Positions 40,198 to 50,139 of a stretch of 64,000 bases of DNA are shown here, one piece after another. This DNA comes from an uncultured Clostridia bacterium (GTDB taxonomy: Bacteria > Bacillota > Clostridia > Christensenellales > CAG-314). Positions within the stretch are counted from its first letter, which is position 1. Every line of letters starts with the position of its first letter. A program made the translations under genes and the position numbers. The DNA is taken from the NCBI GenBank assembly GCA_947628135.1, contig CANQYT010000007.1:29601-93600 (forward strand), given 5' to 3'. Below the pieces are notes generated by a model. It did not search any database, was not told where the DNA came from, and saw only the letters and a list, made by a program, of their open reading frames with translations.

Positions 40198-42906
40198 ATG
40201 TTTAATCTGATGTTAGACAAAATGAAGATCTTCAATTGGGAATTCGATTGGCCGCTCGAAAGCGCATTGTTTTGGCTTTTGATTGTGCAAGTTGCATTGA
40301 TAATGTTTATGGTACTTGTCTTTGCAATACTGATCAAGCGCGTCGGCACAAACAAAATCGTCGTCGACACAAATCCCAACGAACGCAAACTCACCGGACT
40401 GACGCTGGACTTGTCAATGGTCAAGCGTGAGTTCGACGTGGGCGAGCAGTTCAACTGCGACGGACTGATAGTAACCGCCAACTACAATTTAGACCCGATG
40501 TCCGAACCCATCTCCAAAGTTGCGGTGTTTACCCCCGACACGTTGGCAATGCTTCAAGAAAAAGGTCCTATCGACGTATGTTATGCGCTTCACCCCGACA
40601 CGTCCGTTGAGGGAAAGGTGTCCGTGGTGGTATGCTATCAGGGACAGCAGGCAATGTACGTCATCTCCGTGGGCGAGCACGAAGAAACGGCAGTTCTCGC
40701 CGCTTCACCCGCTCCCGTTGAAACGGTTGCGCAGGAAACGGAGACCGCGCGTACTCTCGTTGGGTTGGATCTCAACCTGGAAGTGGTGCAAAGAGATTTC
40801 ACCATCGGCGACGAGTTCAATTGCGACGGCTTGATGGTGACCGCTAATTACAGCGAAGAACCCCTCACCGAAAACATCATCGAATTTCATCTTCTCAGCG
40901 GCGAAGAGTACGACGCTCTCGCCGAAAAGGATACCGACGAGTGTTTCGTAATCACTCCCGATCTGTCGCAGGAAGGAAAGCCCGCCGTGACCGTTTGTTA
41001 CAAAGACAAATCGGCTTTGTATATGATAGTCGTCGAAGCGAAATCCGACGCAGAGGAAGAAACGGCAGTCGAATCGGAAGAAGTTGCCGAGCGTAAACTT
41101 GTGGATATTGCCATCGATACTACCGCCGTTAAGTGCGAGTTTACGGTGGGAGACGCATTCAATTGCGACGGTTTGGTGGTTACCGCAACTTACAACGCCG
41201 AGCCTCTCACCGAGGAAGTGCAGGACTACACAGTGTTGCCTCCGGATATGGACAAGGAGGGCTCGCCCACCGTTTCCGTCGTGTATCAGGACAAAACGGT
41301 CGGCTACCGTATCAACATAGTTGCTTTGTCGGAAGAAGAGCGTAAAAAACGCGAACCCGTCATCATCGAAGAAGAATCGGTCGAAGCGGGTAGACTGCGT
41401 TACGACAAGAGTTTCCAAGCGAGACTTATTCAGTCGGACGACGACGTCAAGCGTTGGTATACCGACATTAAGAACGAACTGCTTTCTTTCAAGAAAGTAC
41501 ACGACCGTTACAGTTGGAAGCGCGAAACTTTCAAGTCGGGCAAAATCGTGGTGGCGAAGTTGGCTTTCCGCGGCAAGACGATGTGTTTGTATTTGCCGCT
41601 CAATCCCGCCGATTACGTCGACACCAAGTACCAATTGGAAGATGTAAGCAACACCCCCTCCAACGTGGACACTCCCGCAATGTACCGCATAAAGAACGAC
41701 AAACGCGTCAAGTACGCATTGGAACTCATTGACGCGGCTATGGAGAAGTTGGAGTTGCCGCGCGTGGAACACGTTTCCGAGGACTTCTATATGCCTTATG
41801 AAGGCATTGTGGAACTCATCAAGAAAGGGCTTGTCAAACGCGACATAAAGACTGCCGCCGATGAAGCAATATTCAATCAAGGCAGGGAGAAAACCGAGTC
41901 CGATAAACAAGAGACCGAACCGGTAGAAATTGCCCCCGGGTTGTTTGTGACTGCCAAGACCGCCGAGGAAAAGGAACGCGAAGTCGCCGCGACCGAATCG
42001 ATCGCCGTGACAGAAAAGGAAACGATTCGCGAACTTGTTTCTCTGTCTCTCAACACCGACAACGTGCAAAAAGATTTCTTTGTGGGAGATTCTCTCAATC
42101 ACGACGGTTTGGTGGTTACCGCAACGTACAACGCCGAGCCTCTCACCGAGGAAGTGCAGGACTACACAGTGTTGCCTCCGGATATGGACAAGGAGGGCTC
42201 GCCCACCGTTTCCGTCGTGTATCAGGACAAAACGGTCGGCTACCGTATCAACATAGTTGCTTTGTCGGAAGAAGAGCGTAAAAAACGCGAACCCGTCATC
42301 ATCGAAGAAGAATCGGTCGAAGCGGGTAGACTGCGTTACGACAAGAGTTTCCAAGCGAGACTTATTCAGTCGGACGACGACGTCAAGCGTTGGTATACCG
42401 ACATTAAGAACGAACTGCTTTCTTTCAAGAAAGTACACGACCGTTACAGTTGGAAGCGCGAAACTTTCAAGTCGGGCAAAATCGTGGTGGCGAAGTTGGC
42501 TTTCCGCGGCAAGACGATGTGCCTGTATTTGCCGCTCAATCCCGCCGATTACGTCGACACCAAGTACCAATTGGAAGACGTCAGCAACACTCCCTCCAAC
42601 GTGGACACTCCCGCAATGTACCGCATAAAGAATGACAAACGTACCAAGTACGCATTGGAACTCATCGATGCGGCTATGGAGAAGTTGGAGTTGCCGCGCG
42701 TGGAACACGTTTCCGAGGACTTCTATATGCCCTATGAAGGCATTGTGGAACTCATCAAGAAAGGACTTGTCAAACGCGACATCAAGACCGCCGAGGAAGA
42801 ATCCATCTTCAATCAAGGCAAGACGTCCGCCGCCGACGACAACGCCTCTTCCGAGCCGCAGGAAATTGCTCCCGGCATCTTTGTGACCACAAAGAAAGAG
42901 GACTGA
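40198..42906 (+). CDS. Single-TM protein with Ig-like (Big_3-type) repeats and two near-identical copies of an uncharacterised domain (RLIQSDDDVKRWYTDIKNELL...)
   Basis: N-terminal TM FWLLIVQVALIMFMVLVFAILI; Ig-like repeats beginning L(V/T)xLxLDxxxVxxxFxVGxxFNCDGLxVTAxY; duplicated DUF-like segment. Confidence 0.85.
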   Translation: MFNLMLDKMKIFNWEFDWPLESALFWLLIVQVALIMFMVLVFAILIKRVGTNKIVVDTNPNERKLTGLTLDLSMVKREFDVGEQFNCDGLIVTANYNLDPMSEPISKVAVFTPDTLAMLQEKGPIDVCYALHPDTSVEGKVSVVVCYQGQQAMYVISVGEHEETAVLAASPAPVETVAQETETARTLVGLDLNLEVVQRDFTIGDEFNCDGLMVTANYSEEPLTENIIEFHLLSGEEYDALAEKDTDECFVITPDLSQEGKPAVTVCYKDKSALYMIVVEAKSDAEEETAVESEEVAERKLVDIAIDTTAVKCEFTVGDAFNCDGLVVTATYNAEPLTEEVQDYTVLPPDMDKEGSPTVSVVYQDKTVGYRINIVALSEEERKKREPVIIEEESVEAGRLRYDKSFQARLIQSDDDVKRWYTDIKNELLSFKKVHDRYSWKRETFKSGKIVVAKLAFRGKTMCLYLPLNPADYVDTKYQLEDVSNTPSNVDTPAMYRIKNDKRVKYALELIDAAMEKLELPRVEHVSEDFYMPYEGIVELIKKGLVKRDIKTAADEAIFNQGREKTESDKQETEPVEIAPGLFVTAKTAEEKEREVAATESIAVTEKETIRELVSLSLNTDNVQKDFFVGDSLNHDGLVVTATYNAEPLTEEVQDYTVLPPDMDKEGSPTVSVVYQDKTVGYRINIVALSEEERKKREPVIIEEESVEAGRLRYDKSFQARLIQSDDDVKRWYTDIKNELLSFKKVHDRYSWKRETFKSGKIVVAKLAFRGKTMCLYLPLNPADYVDTKYQLEDVSNTPSNVDTPAMYRIKNDKRTKYALELIDAAMEKLELPRVEHVSEDFYMPYEGIVELIKKGLVKRDIKTAEEESIFNQGKTSAADDNASSEPQEIAPGIFVTTKKED
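41167..41883 (+). repeat. Internal direct repeat copy 1
   Basis: gacggtttggtggttaccgcaac... matches 42103-42819 at offset 936, few substitutions. Confidence 0.9.
42103..42819 (+). repeat. Internal direct repeat copy 2
   Basis: See copy 1. Confidence 0.9.
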
Positions 42907-42990
42907 CGCCGTCGTGATCCGAATTGCGTACCGCTTTGCGGCGGTACTTTCGGAAACCTCCGATTACGGCTGCGACAGCCCGTTCCGACA

Positions 42991-43030
42991 AAAGTCTCAA
43001 ACAGTTTTTACGCTGTTTGAGACTTTTTTT
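42991..43030 (+). terminator. Rho-independent terminator after 40198-42906
   Basis: AAGTCTCAAACAGtttttacgCTGTTTGAGACTTTTTTT. Confidence 0.9.
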
Positions 43031-43510
43031 GCGTTTTCGCCCCGCCGACGAAACGCTTTGTTATGCGTTTTCAGTTGCCAAGCAGCTTTGTTATTAGTCG
43101 GACGATAACTCGCTATGCTACCGAACTGACAAGCGAGCAACCGATAAAAAAAAACAATATCTGCAAAATCAATCTCTGATAGAGCGGCACTTTGTACGAT
43201 TTTTGAAATTTCGGATTCGTTTTTTAACTCTTCAACCTTTGTCCAATGGGAATATTGTTCGAGTTGTTTTGACGAAAACAATTCTAAAATTTTGTCGCAC
43301 AGTTCCGTGTGTTTGTTGCGTAATTCAGATGGCATTGTTTCAAAAACATTTTTGCGCTTATTCCAATAGGTATATAATTGCTCTGCCAATGGTAAGACGT
43401 CGCCGAAATTGTCGGCTTGTTGTTTCAAACGATTACTGCGCAGAGCAAATTTCTCAAATTGAGCGTACAAACATTGCTTTTTTTTCGCAATGTTGCTATA
43501 ATGTTGCTTG
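42997..43510 (-). pseudogene. Possible decayed or hypothetical ORF, AT-rich, antisense to flanking genes
   Basis: CLYAQFEKFALRSNRLKQQADNFGDVLPLAEQLYTYWNKRKNVFETMPSELRNKHTELCDKILELFSSKQLEQYSHWTKVEELKNESEISK..., protein-like, but no clear start/RBS and it ends inside a terminator. Confidence 0.35.
43474..43502 (+). promoter_or_regulatory. Promoter TTGCTT-17-TATAAT with extended -10, upstream of asnS
   Basis: ttgctt ttttttcgcaatgttgc tataat. Confidence 0.6.
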
Positions 43511-43582
43511 AACGCGCACCTCTTTTTCGGGCGCAGAGTAACGCCGCGGCGCATTTGACGCGAGCGGCAACGGGAGATCGAG

Positions 43583-44953
43583 ATGAAACACACTGACATC
43601 AGAAACATTTTCGAAAACGCGCCTATGGGCGAAGAAGTCACGGTATGCGGCTGGGTACGCACTGCGCGGGATTCCAAAAACGTCGCTTTCGTGGAAATAA
43701 ACGACGGCACTTGTCTCAAAAATTTGCAGATCGTTGTGGACAAGGACAAGTTCGACGGCAAGATACCCGGCGTGTTTTCCGTCGGCAGCGGTGTGCTTAT
43801 GACGGGCAAATTGGAGGCATCTCCGCAAAACGGCTGCGAACTGCACCTCGGATCTTACCGTATTCTGGGAGAATGTCCTCCCGATTACCCCCTGCAAAAA
43901 AAGCGTCACACCTTGGAGTTTCTGCGCACGATACCTCATCTTCGCGTGCGTACCAACACGATGCTCAACGTACAGCGCGTGCGTTCTGCGCTCAGTTACG
44001 CCACGCACGTGTATTTTCAGCAAAACGGCTTTACGTACGTTCACACCCCGATAATAACGGGCAGCGACTGCGAGGGCGCGGGAGAAGTGTTCAACGTCAC
44101 CACCAAGCGCTGGAACGATTCCGCGGCAAACGAGGAAGAGTACTATGCCGACGATTTCTTCGGAAAGAAAGCGTTTCTCACCGTCTCGGGACAGTTGGAA
44201 GGCGAAGCGGCGGCTATGGCTTTGGGCAAGATCTACACTTTCGGACCGACATTCCGCGCGGAAAATTCCAATACTTCCCGTCACGTCGCCGAGTTCTGGC
44301 AGGTCGAACCGGAGGTGGCGTTTGCCGAACTGACGGACATCATCGAGATAGTGGAGGGGTACGTAAAGTTCATTGTGGGCTACGTTTTGCGCAACTGCCG
44401 CGCCGAATTGGAATTTTTTGAACGTTTCTACGAAAGCGGTCTTATCGCCAAGTTGGAAAACGTTGTAAATTCCGCTTTCGTCATTCTGGACTACACCGAC
44501 GCGATAGCGCAACTGCAAAAGGCAAACGTGCAATTTGCTTTCAAACCCGTTTGGGGTGCGGAACTGCAAAGCGAACACGAGCGTTATCTTACCGAGCAGG
44601 TGTACAAGAAGCCCGTTTTCGTAACCAACTATCCAAAGGACGTAAAAGCGTTCTATATGAAGCAGAACCCCGACGGCAAGACCGTTGCGGCTACCGACCT
44701 GCTCGTGCCCGGCATAGGCGAAATAGTGGGTTGCAGCGAACGGGAAACGGACAAGGACAAACTTATCGGCGCAATGCGCTCAAAGGGCATCACGGTGGAG
44801 AACTACAAGCAGTATCTGGACCTGCGCACTTACGGCGGCGTACCGCACAGCGGTTTCGGAATGGGTCTGGACCGAATGGTGATGTACCTGACCGGAATGT
44901 CTAACATTCGCGACGTTTTGCTCTATCCGAGAGCGCCCAAAGAACTTAAATAA
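43583..44953 (+). CDS. asnS: Asparaginyl-tRNA synthetase
   Basis: 456 aa; class II aaRS: VRTARDSKNVAFVEINDGTCLKNLQIV, HTPIITGSDCEGAGEVF, GGVPHSGFGMGLDRMVMYLTGMSNIRDVLLYPRAP. Confidence 0.96.
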   Translation: MKHTDIRNIFENAPMGEEVTVCGWVRTARDSKNVAFVEINDGTCLKNLQIVVDKDKFDGKIPGVFSVGSGVLMTGKLEASPQNGCELHLGSYRILGECPPDYPLQKKRHTLEFLRTIPHLRVRTNTMLNVQRVRSALSYATHVYFQQNGFTYVHTPIITGSDCEGAGEVFNVTTKRWNDSAANEEEYYADDFFGKKAFLTVSGQLEGEAAAMALGKIYTFGPTFRAENSNTSRHVAEFWQVEPEVAFAELTDIIEIVEGYVKFIVGYVLRNCRAELEFFERFYESGLIAKLENVVNSAFVILDYTDAIAQLQKANVQFAFKPVWGAELQSEHERYLTEQVYKKPVFVTNYPKDVKAFYMKQNPDGKTVAATDLLVPGIGEIVGCSERETDKDKLIGAMRSKGITVENYKQYLDLRTYGGVPHSGFGMGLDRMVMYLTGMSNIRDVLLYPRAPKELK

Positions 44954-44963
44954 CTATTTCAAT

Positions 44964-44995
44964 TGCGGATTCTCATCGCGAGGTCCGCATTTTTT
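44964..44995 (+). terminator. Terminator after asnS
   Basis: TGCGGAttctcatcgcgaggTCCGCATTTTTT. Confidence 0.7.
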
Positions 44996-45056
44996 GTCGA
45001 TTTTTGCCGCAAAAAGCCCCCGCCTGTAATTTTGTCCGTGCAAAACACACAACAAT

Positions 45057-45085
45057 TTGACAAAAATCCGTTACGGGCGTATTAT
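45057..45085 (+). promoter_or_regulatory. Promoter TTGACA-17-TATTAT for tsaD
   Basis: ttgaca aaaatccgttacgggcg tattat. Confidence 0.75.
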
Positions 45086-45092
45086 TTTAGAG

Positions 45093-46121
45093 ATGAAAGC
45101 ACGATCCGACATCTGCATATTGGGCATAGAAAGTTCCTGCGACGAAACCGCCGCCGCCGTTGTAAAGGGCGGCAGAGAGGTTTTGAGCAACGTGGTACTT
45201 TCCCAAATAGACGTTCACAGACTGTACGGCGGCGTAGTCCCCGAAATTGCCTCGCGCAACCACGTGGAAGCGGTGGACAAAGTGGTCAAGCAGGCGCTTG
45301 CCGACGCGGGGCTTACGCTCGACTCGATAGACGCCGTTGCCGTTACGTACGGCGCGGGTCTGGTGGGGGCGCTGCTCGTAGGAGTGTCCTATGCCAAAGG
45401 GTTGGCGCAAGCGCGGCAATTGCCGCTTTTGGCGGTAAACCACATCGAAGGTCACGTATGCGCAAACTATCTCACTTATCCCGATTTGATTCCGCCCTAC
45501 GTATGTCTGCTTACAAGCGGCGGACACACCGCGATAGTAAACGTGATGGATTACGAACGTTACGACGTTGTTTGTTCCACCGTGGACGACGCCGTGGGCG
45601 AAGCGTTCGACAAAGTTGCGCGCGTGTTGGGGCTTCCCTATCCCGGCGGACCGCAAATAGATCGTTTGGCGCAGCAAGGCTCACCCGTTTACGAATTTCA
45701 CTCGGTGGTCACTTCCAACGGCAATTTCAGTTACAGCGGGCTGAAAACCGCCGTGATAAATCTTTTGCACAACGCCGAGCAACGCGGCGAGAAATTGAAC
45801 CCTGCCGACGTCGCGGCGAGTTTTACGCGCGCGGCGATAGACGGTCTTTTGGACAGACTTGCCGCGGAAGTGAAACGCAGCGGCGCTTTTACCGTGGCGG
45901 TTGCGGGCGGAGTTGCGGCAAACAGTTATCTGCGCCGCCGACTGTCCGAAACGGAGCGCGAGGGTCTGCGCGTTTGTTTGCCCAAACTTTCTCTGTGCGG
46001 AGACAACGCCGCAATGATAGCCTCGCGCGGTTACTATATGTATCTCGACGGCAAATTTGCCGATCTCACTCTCAACGCCTGTCCCACGCTCAAATTGCGC
46101 GGTGAAAAACCTCACAACTGA
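45093..46121 (+). CDS. tsaD: tRNA N6-adenosine threonylcarbamoyltransferase
   Basis: ILGIESSCDETAAAVV, AVNHIEGHVCANYL, VAGGVAANSYLR. Confidence 0.95.
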   Translation: MKARSDICILGIESSCDETAAAVVKGGREVLSNVVLSQIDVHRLYGGVVPEIASRNHVEAVDKVVKQALADAGLTLDSIDAVAVTYGAGLVGALLVGVSYAKGLAQARQLPLLAVNHIEGHVCANYLTYPDLIPPYVCLLTSGGHTAIVNVMDYERYDVVCSTVDDAVGEAFDKVARVLGLPYPGGPQIDRLAQQGSPVYEFHSVVTSNGNFSYSGLKTAVINLLHNAEQRGEKLNPADVAASFTRAAIDGLLDRLAAEVKRSGAFTVAVAGGVAANSYLRRRLSETEREGLRVCLPKLSLCGDNAAMIASRGYYMYLDGKFADLTLNACPTLKLRGEKPHN

Positions 46122-46125
46122 CGTT

Positions 46126-48645
46126 ATGAAAAAGGAAAAAATAAATATCGTTCGCTACACGCCCGACATCAACGAAGGTCTTACGCAATCGGAAGTTCAG
46201 GCGCGTATCAAAGCCAAACTCGTCAACCGCACCAAAAAGGTGGTGGGAAAGAGTTATTTGCAGATATTCGCTTCCAACATTTTTACGTTTTTCAATTTGT
46301 TGGGATTCATCATTTTCATATTGATGTTGCTTGCGGGCAGCGTCACGAATATGATGTTTATCGTCATCATCGTCGCCAACACTGCGATAGGTATCATTCA
46401 GGAGATACGCAGTAAGATCGCCGTGGAAAAACTGTCCATAGTGTCCGAACCGACGGCGGAAACGATACGCGACGGCCGCAAACAGACCATCGCCACTCGC
46501 GACATAGTCGCGGACGACATTTTGCTGTTTTCGGCGGGCAAACAGATATGCTGCGACAGCGAATTGCTTGTGGGCGAGGTGGAAGTAAACGAATCTATGC
46601 TCACGGGGGAAAGCGAACCCGTCAAAAAGCGCAAAGGCGACGCCCTGTACAGCGGCAGTTTCATTGTCAGCGGCACGTGTACGGCGCGGTGCGACAAGGT
46701 GGGGCGGGAAAACTACGTCGAGCAGCTCTCCTCCCGCGTTAAAAAGGCAAAGACGCCCGACAGCGAACTTATGAGGGGTATTCGTCGGATAATAAAGTTT
46801 ATTTCCGTCATTATTTTTCCGTTGGGCATTGCCACGTTCTTTTGCAGCAATCAGATGCGCGAACTGTTGGGCAGCGGAATAAACGTCTGGACAAGTTACT
46901 TCGACAAGATACCCGACGTGGTAAGCAAGGTCAACGACGCGCTCAAAGCGATGAGCGGCAGTATGATAGGTATGGTCCCCAGCGGAATGGTACTGCTTAC
47001 GAGCGTCGCGTTGGCGGTAGCCGCGCTGAAACTTTCCCGTAAAAAGGTGCTTGTGCGCGAACTTCCCTGTATAGAAATGCTTGCGCGCGTGGATACGCTT
47101 TGTTTGGACAAGACGGGAACTATCACCGACGGCAGTATGACGGTGGAAGATATAATCGCGGTGGGCAAAACTTCGGCGGAGGAGACAAAGAGGCTTGTCA
47201 AGAGTATTCTTGCGGCGACGGGGGACGACAATCTCACGGCGCAGGCGCTCAATCAATATCTCGCCGACGCAGAACCCTACGACAGCACCGTTTGTCTGCC
47301 CTTTTCCTCCGCACGCAAGTACAGCGCGGCGACGCTTGTAAACAAGGGCACTGCGGCTTTGGGCGCGGCGGAGTTTATGTTCAAAAAGACTTCCAAAGAG
47401 TTTTCCGCGCAGTGCAACGCTCTGCTTGCGCAGGGGCTGAGAGTGCTTGCCGTCGGAGTGTCATCAAAACCGATAAAAGACGGCGAAGCGGAAGGGCTTG
47501 AACCGATAGCCATTGTAGCCTTGCAGGACACGGTCCGCTCGGACGCGCCCGACATCATCAAGTGGTTTCGCGACAACGACGTTGCGGTCAAGATCATTTC
47601 GGGCGACAATCCGCTGTCCGTTTCCGTTATCGCCGCGAAAGTGGGCGTAAAGGACGCCGACAAATATATTTCTCTCGAAGGGTTGAGCGAGGAAGAAGTG
47701 GCGGACGCCGCCAACAAATACACCGTGTTCGGACGCGTTACTCCCGAACAAAAGGCGGTCCTCGTGCGCTCGATGAAGAAAGCGGGTCGGACGGTTGCTA
47801 TGACGGGCGACGGCGTAAACGATATTCTCGCTATGCGGGAGAGCGACTGCGCCATCTCCGTGGGCTGCGGAACGGACGCCGCAAAGACTGTTGCAAACCT
47901 CGTGCTGACGGACAACAAATTCAGTTCTATGCCCAAGGTGGTGGCGGAGGGACGGCAAGTTGTCAACAACATACAAAACAGTTCGTCGCTGTTTCTGATG
48001 AAAACGTCTATGACGGTGCTGACCACCATTTTGTGCCTGTGTATGCTCGTCACCTATCCCTTTGAGCCTCAGCACCTGTACGCGATGGAATTTTTCGTCA
48101 TCGGTATATGCTCGTTTTTGCTTGCGCTCAAACCCAATCACGCGCTCATCACGGGCAAGTTTATCCCCAACACGCTCAAACGGACGTTGCCGAGCGGCGT
48201 GGCGATGTTTTTGTCCGTCGCGCTCACCTACGCTTTCAAAGACGTGCTGGGTTTGACTTCGGAACAGATAAGCACCGTCGCAATGTTTTCTATGACGGCT
48301 ACGGGCGTTGTGGCGCTGTGGATACTGCTGTTCCCCTACGGGTGGTACAACATAGTTGTGGGCGCAATCGGCACGGTGGGTACGGTAGGTTGTTATCTCG
48401 TGTTCCCGTGGGCGCTCGGACTTGTCGCGCAACTGATGGGCGACAGCGCCGCAAACCCGATGTACGTTGCTATCGACGGATACTCGATTTTGTTTATAGC
48501 GGTAACCGCGCTTGTAATGGGCGGCATCATCATAGGATTGAAATTTGCCGTTTCCGCCGTGGAAAAGGCGATCTCCAAACGCCGCGCGGCAGGTGCGGAG
48601 GCAATTGATACGGAGCAGTCCGACGGCAAAACGGACAAGGAATGA
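46126..48645 (+). CDS. Cation-transporting P-type ATPase
   Basis: LCLDKTGTITDGSM phosphorylation site, MLTGESEPVKK, TGDGVNDILAMRESDCAISVGCGTDAAK; multiple TMs. Confidence 0.92.
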   Translation: MKKEKINIVRYTPDINEGLTQSEVQARIKAKLVNRTKKVVGKSYLQIFASNIFTFFNLLGFIIFILMLLAGSVTNMMFIVIIVANTAIGIIQEIRSKIAVEKLSIVSEPTAETIRDGRKQTIATRDIVADDILLFSAGKQICCDSELLVGEVEVNESMLTGESEPVKKRKGDALYSGSFIVSGTCTARCDKVGRENYVEQLSSRVKKAKTPDSELMRGIRRIIKFISVIIFPLGIATFFCSNQMRELLGSGINVWTSYFDKIPDVVSKVNDALKAMSGSMIGMVPSGMVLLTSVALAVAALKLSRKKVLVRELPCIEMLARVDTLCLDKTGTITDGSMTVEDIIAVGKTSAEETKRLVKSILAATGDDNLTAQALNQYLADAEPYDSTVCLPFSSARKYSAATLVNKGTAALGAAEFMFKKTSKEFSAQCNALLAQGLRVLAVGVSSKPIKDGEAEGLEPIAIVALQDTVRSDAPDIIKWFRDNDVAVKIISGDNPLSVSVIAAKVGVKDADKYISLEGLSEEEVADAANKYTVFGRVTPEQKAVLVRSMKKAGRTVAMTGDGVNDILAMRESDCAISVGCGTDAAKTVANLVLTDNKFSSMPKVVAEGRQVVNNIQNSSSLFLMKTSMTVLTTILCLCMLVTYPFEPQHLYAMEFFVIGICSFLLALKPNHALITGKFIPNTLKRTLPSGVAMFLSVALTYAFKDVLGLTSEQISTVAMFSMTATGVVALWILLFPYGWYNIVVGAIGTVGTVGCYLVFPWALGLVAQLMGDSAANPMYVAIDGYSILFIAVTALVMGGIIIGLKFAVSAVEKAISKRRAAGAEAIDTEQSDGKTDKE

Positions 48646-48648
48646 ATT

Positions 48649-50139
48649 ATGGATAAAGAACTCAAATTTTACTTCGAACAACGCAAAAAAATTCTCGCTT
48701 TCCGCTACGTAAGTTTCTTGGCGGAGTGGGACGCGCAGACGGACGCTGCGCCAGGCAGTATTGCCGCGGACAGCGAATTTCAGACCACGCTGTCGGAAAT
48801 GTCCTACCGTCTTTCGACAGACCCGCGTTTCGAACGCTGTGTGGAAACGCTTTATGCCGCGCGTGACGGGCTGGACGACGTTCTGAAACACGAAATAGAG
48901 GTGACGCGCAAGTCTATCGCCGACGACAAAAAAATTCCCGTAAAGGAATATGCGGCGTTCTGCGGACTGACGGCACAGGCATATCCCGTGTACGTCAAGG
49001 CAAAGCAAACGAGCGATTTCGCACTGTTTCGTCCCTATCTCGAAAAAATCGTGGACTACTGCCGCAAACAGACTCAATGGCTGGCTACGGACGAACTGAA
49101 AGGTTACGACATATTGTTGGACATATACGAACCGCACTACACTCAGGCAAAGTACGACGCGTTTTTCAAGGTGCTGCGCGACAAGTTAGTGCCTTTCGTC
49201 AAAGAAAAAACCGCCCGCGTTGCGCCCGTTCCCGATTGGGCAAAGCAAAGTTTCGACGTAAACAAACAACGCGAGTTCTGCGAGTATATCCGCGACGTGA
49301 TGTGCTTTGACAAAAATTACGGCATAATGAAGGAAAGCGAACATCCTTTTACAAGCGGCATAGGCACGCACGACGTTCGCATAACCACTCACTACTACGA
49401 ACAAGATCTTGTGTCCTCCGTGTTTTCCGTCATTCACGAAACGGGTCACGCCACCTACGAACGGCAGGTCGACCCCAAACTCAACGGCACGTTGAGCGGC
49501 GGCGGTGCAAGTCTCGGTTTGCACGAAAGTCAATCGAGGTTTTACGAAAATATAATAGGTCGCAGTTCGGCGTTCTGGAAGGTGCATTTTCCCAAATTGC
49601 AACGCACTTTTGCGCCGCAGCTTGACGGCGTTTCGTTGGAGCAATTCGTCGCGTACGTCAACAGGACGGAAGTGAGTTTCGTCAGGACGGAAGCGGACGA
49701 ACTCACGTACCCTCTGCACATTATGCTGCGTTACGAAATCGAGCAAAAACTTATCGACGGCAGTTTGCAGGTAAAAGATTTGCCCGCGTATTGGAACGAG
49801 AAGTTCGGCGAGTATTTCGGCATTACGCCGCCCAACGACGCGTTGGGCGTGTTGCAGGACGTGCATTGGGCGTACGGCAACTTCGGATATTTCCCCACTT
49901 ATGCGTTGGGAAGCGCAATTGCCGCGCAACTGTATCACGCAATGAGCAAGGATATAGACGTGGAGGCGAGCCTTTCGGAGGGCACGACGAAAGCCGTCAA
50001 CGATTGGCTCAAAGAACACGTCCACAAGTACGGCGCAAGCAAGTATCCCGACGAAATATTGCGTCTGGCAACGGGCGAGGACTTCAACGCCGAATACTAC
50101 GTAAATTATCTGATAAACAAGTATTCCGAAATCGCGTGA
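48649..50139 (+). CDS. Carboxypeptidase M32
   Basis: 496 aa; HETGHATYERQ (HExGH) zinc motif, HESQSRFYENIIGRS. Confidence 0.92.
   Translation: MDKELKFYFEQRKKILAFRYVSFLAEWDAQTDAAPGSIAADSEFQTTLSEMSYRLSTDPRFERCVETLYAARDGLDDVLKHEIEVTRKSIADDKKIPVKEYAAFCGLTAQAYPVYVKAKQTSDFALFRPYLEKIVDYCRKQTQWLATDELKGYDILLDIYEPHYTQAKYDAFFKVLRDKLVPFVKEKTARVAPVPDWAKQSFDVNKQREFCEYIRDVMCFDKNYGIMKESEHPFTSGIGTHDVRITTHYYEQDLVSSVFSVIHETGHATYERQVDPKLNGTLSGGGASLGLHESQSRFYENIIGRSSAFWKVHFPKLQRTFAPQLDGVSLEQFVAYVNRTEVSFVRTEADELTYPLHIMLRYEIEQKLIDGSLQVKDLPAYWNEKFGEYFGITPPNDALGVLQDVHWAYGNFGYFPTYALGSAIAAQLYHAMSKDIDVEASLSEGTTKAVNDWLKEHVHKYGASKYPDEILRLATGEDFNAEYYVNYLINKYSEIA

Noticed and set aside
40705-42816. 703-aa minus-strand ORF antisense to the Ig-like gene
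   Set aside because: Its internal repetition just mirrors the sense-strand duplication.
45057-45092. Upstream TTG start for tsaD
   Set aside because: The TTG is part of a consensus -35; the ATG at 45093 begins the conserved N-terminus.
46057-46125. Upstream start for the P-type ATPase ORF
   Set aside because: Would overlap tsaD by 65 nt; ATG 46126 (MKKEKINIVRY) is the natural start.
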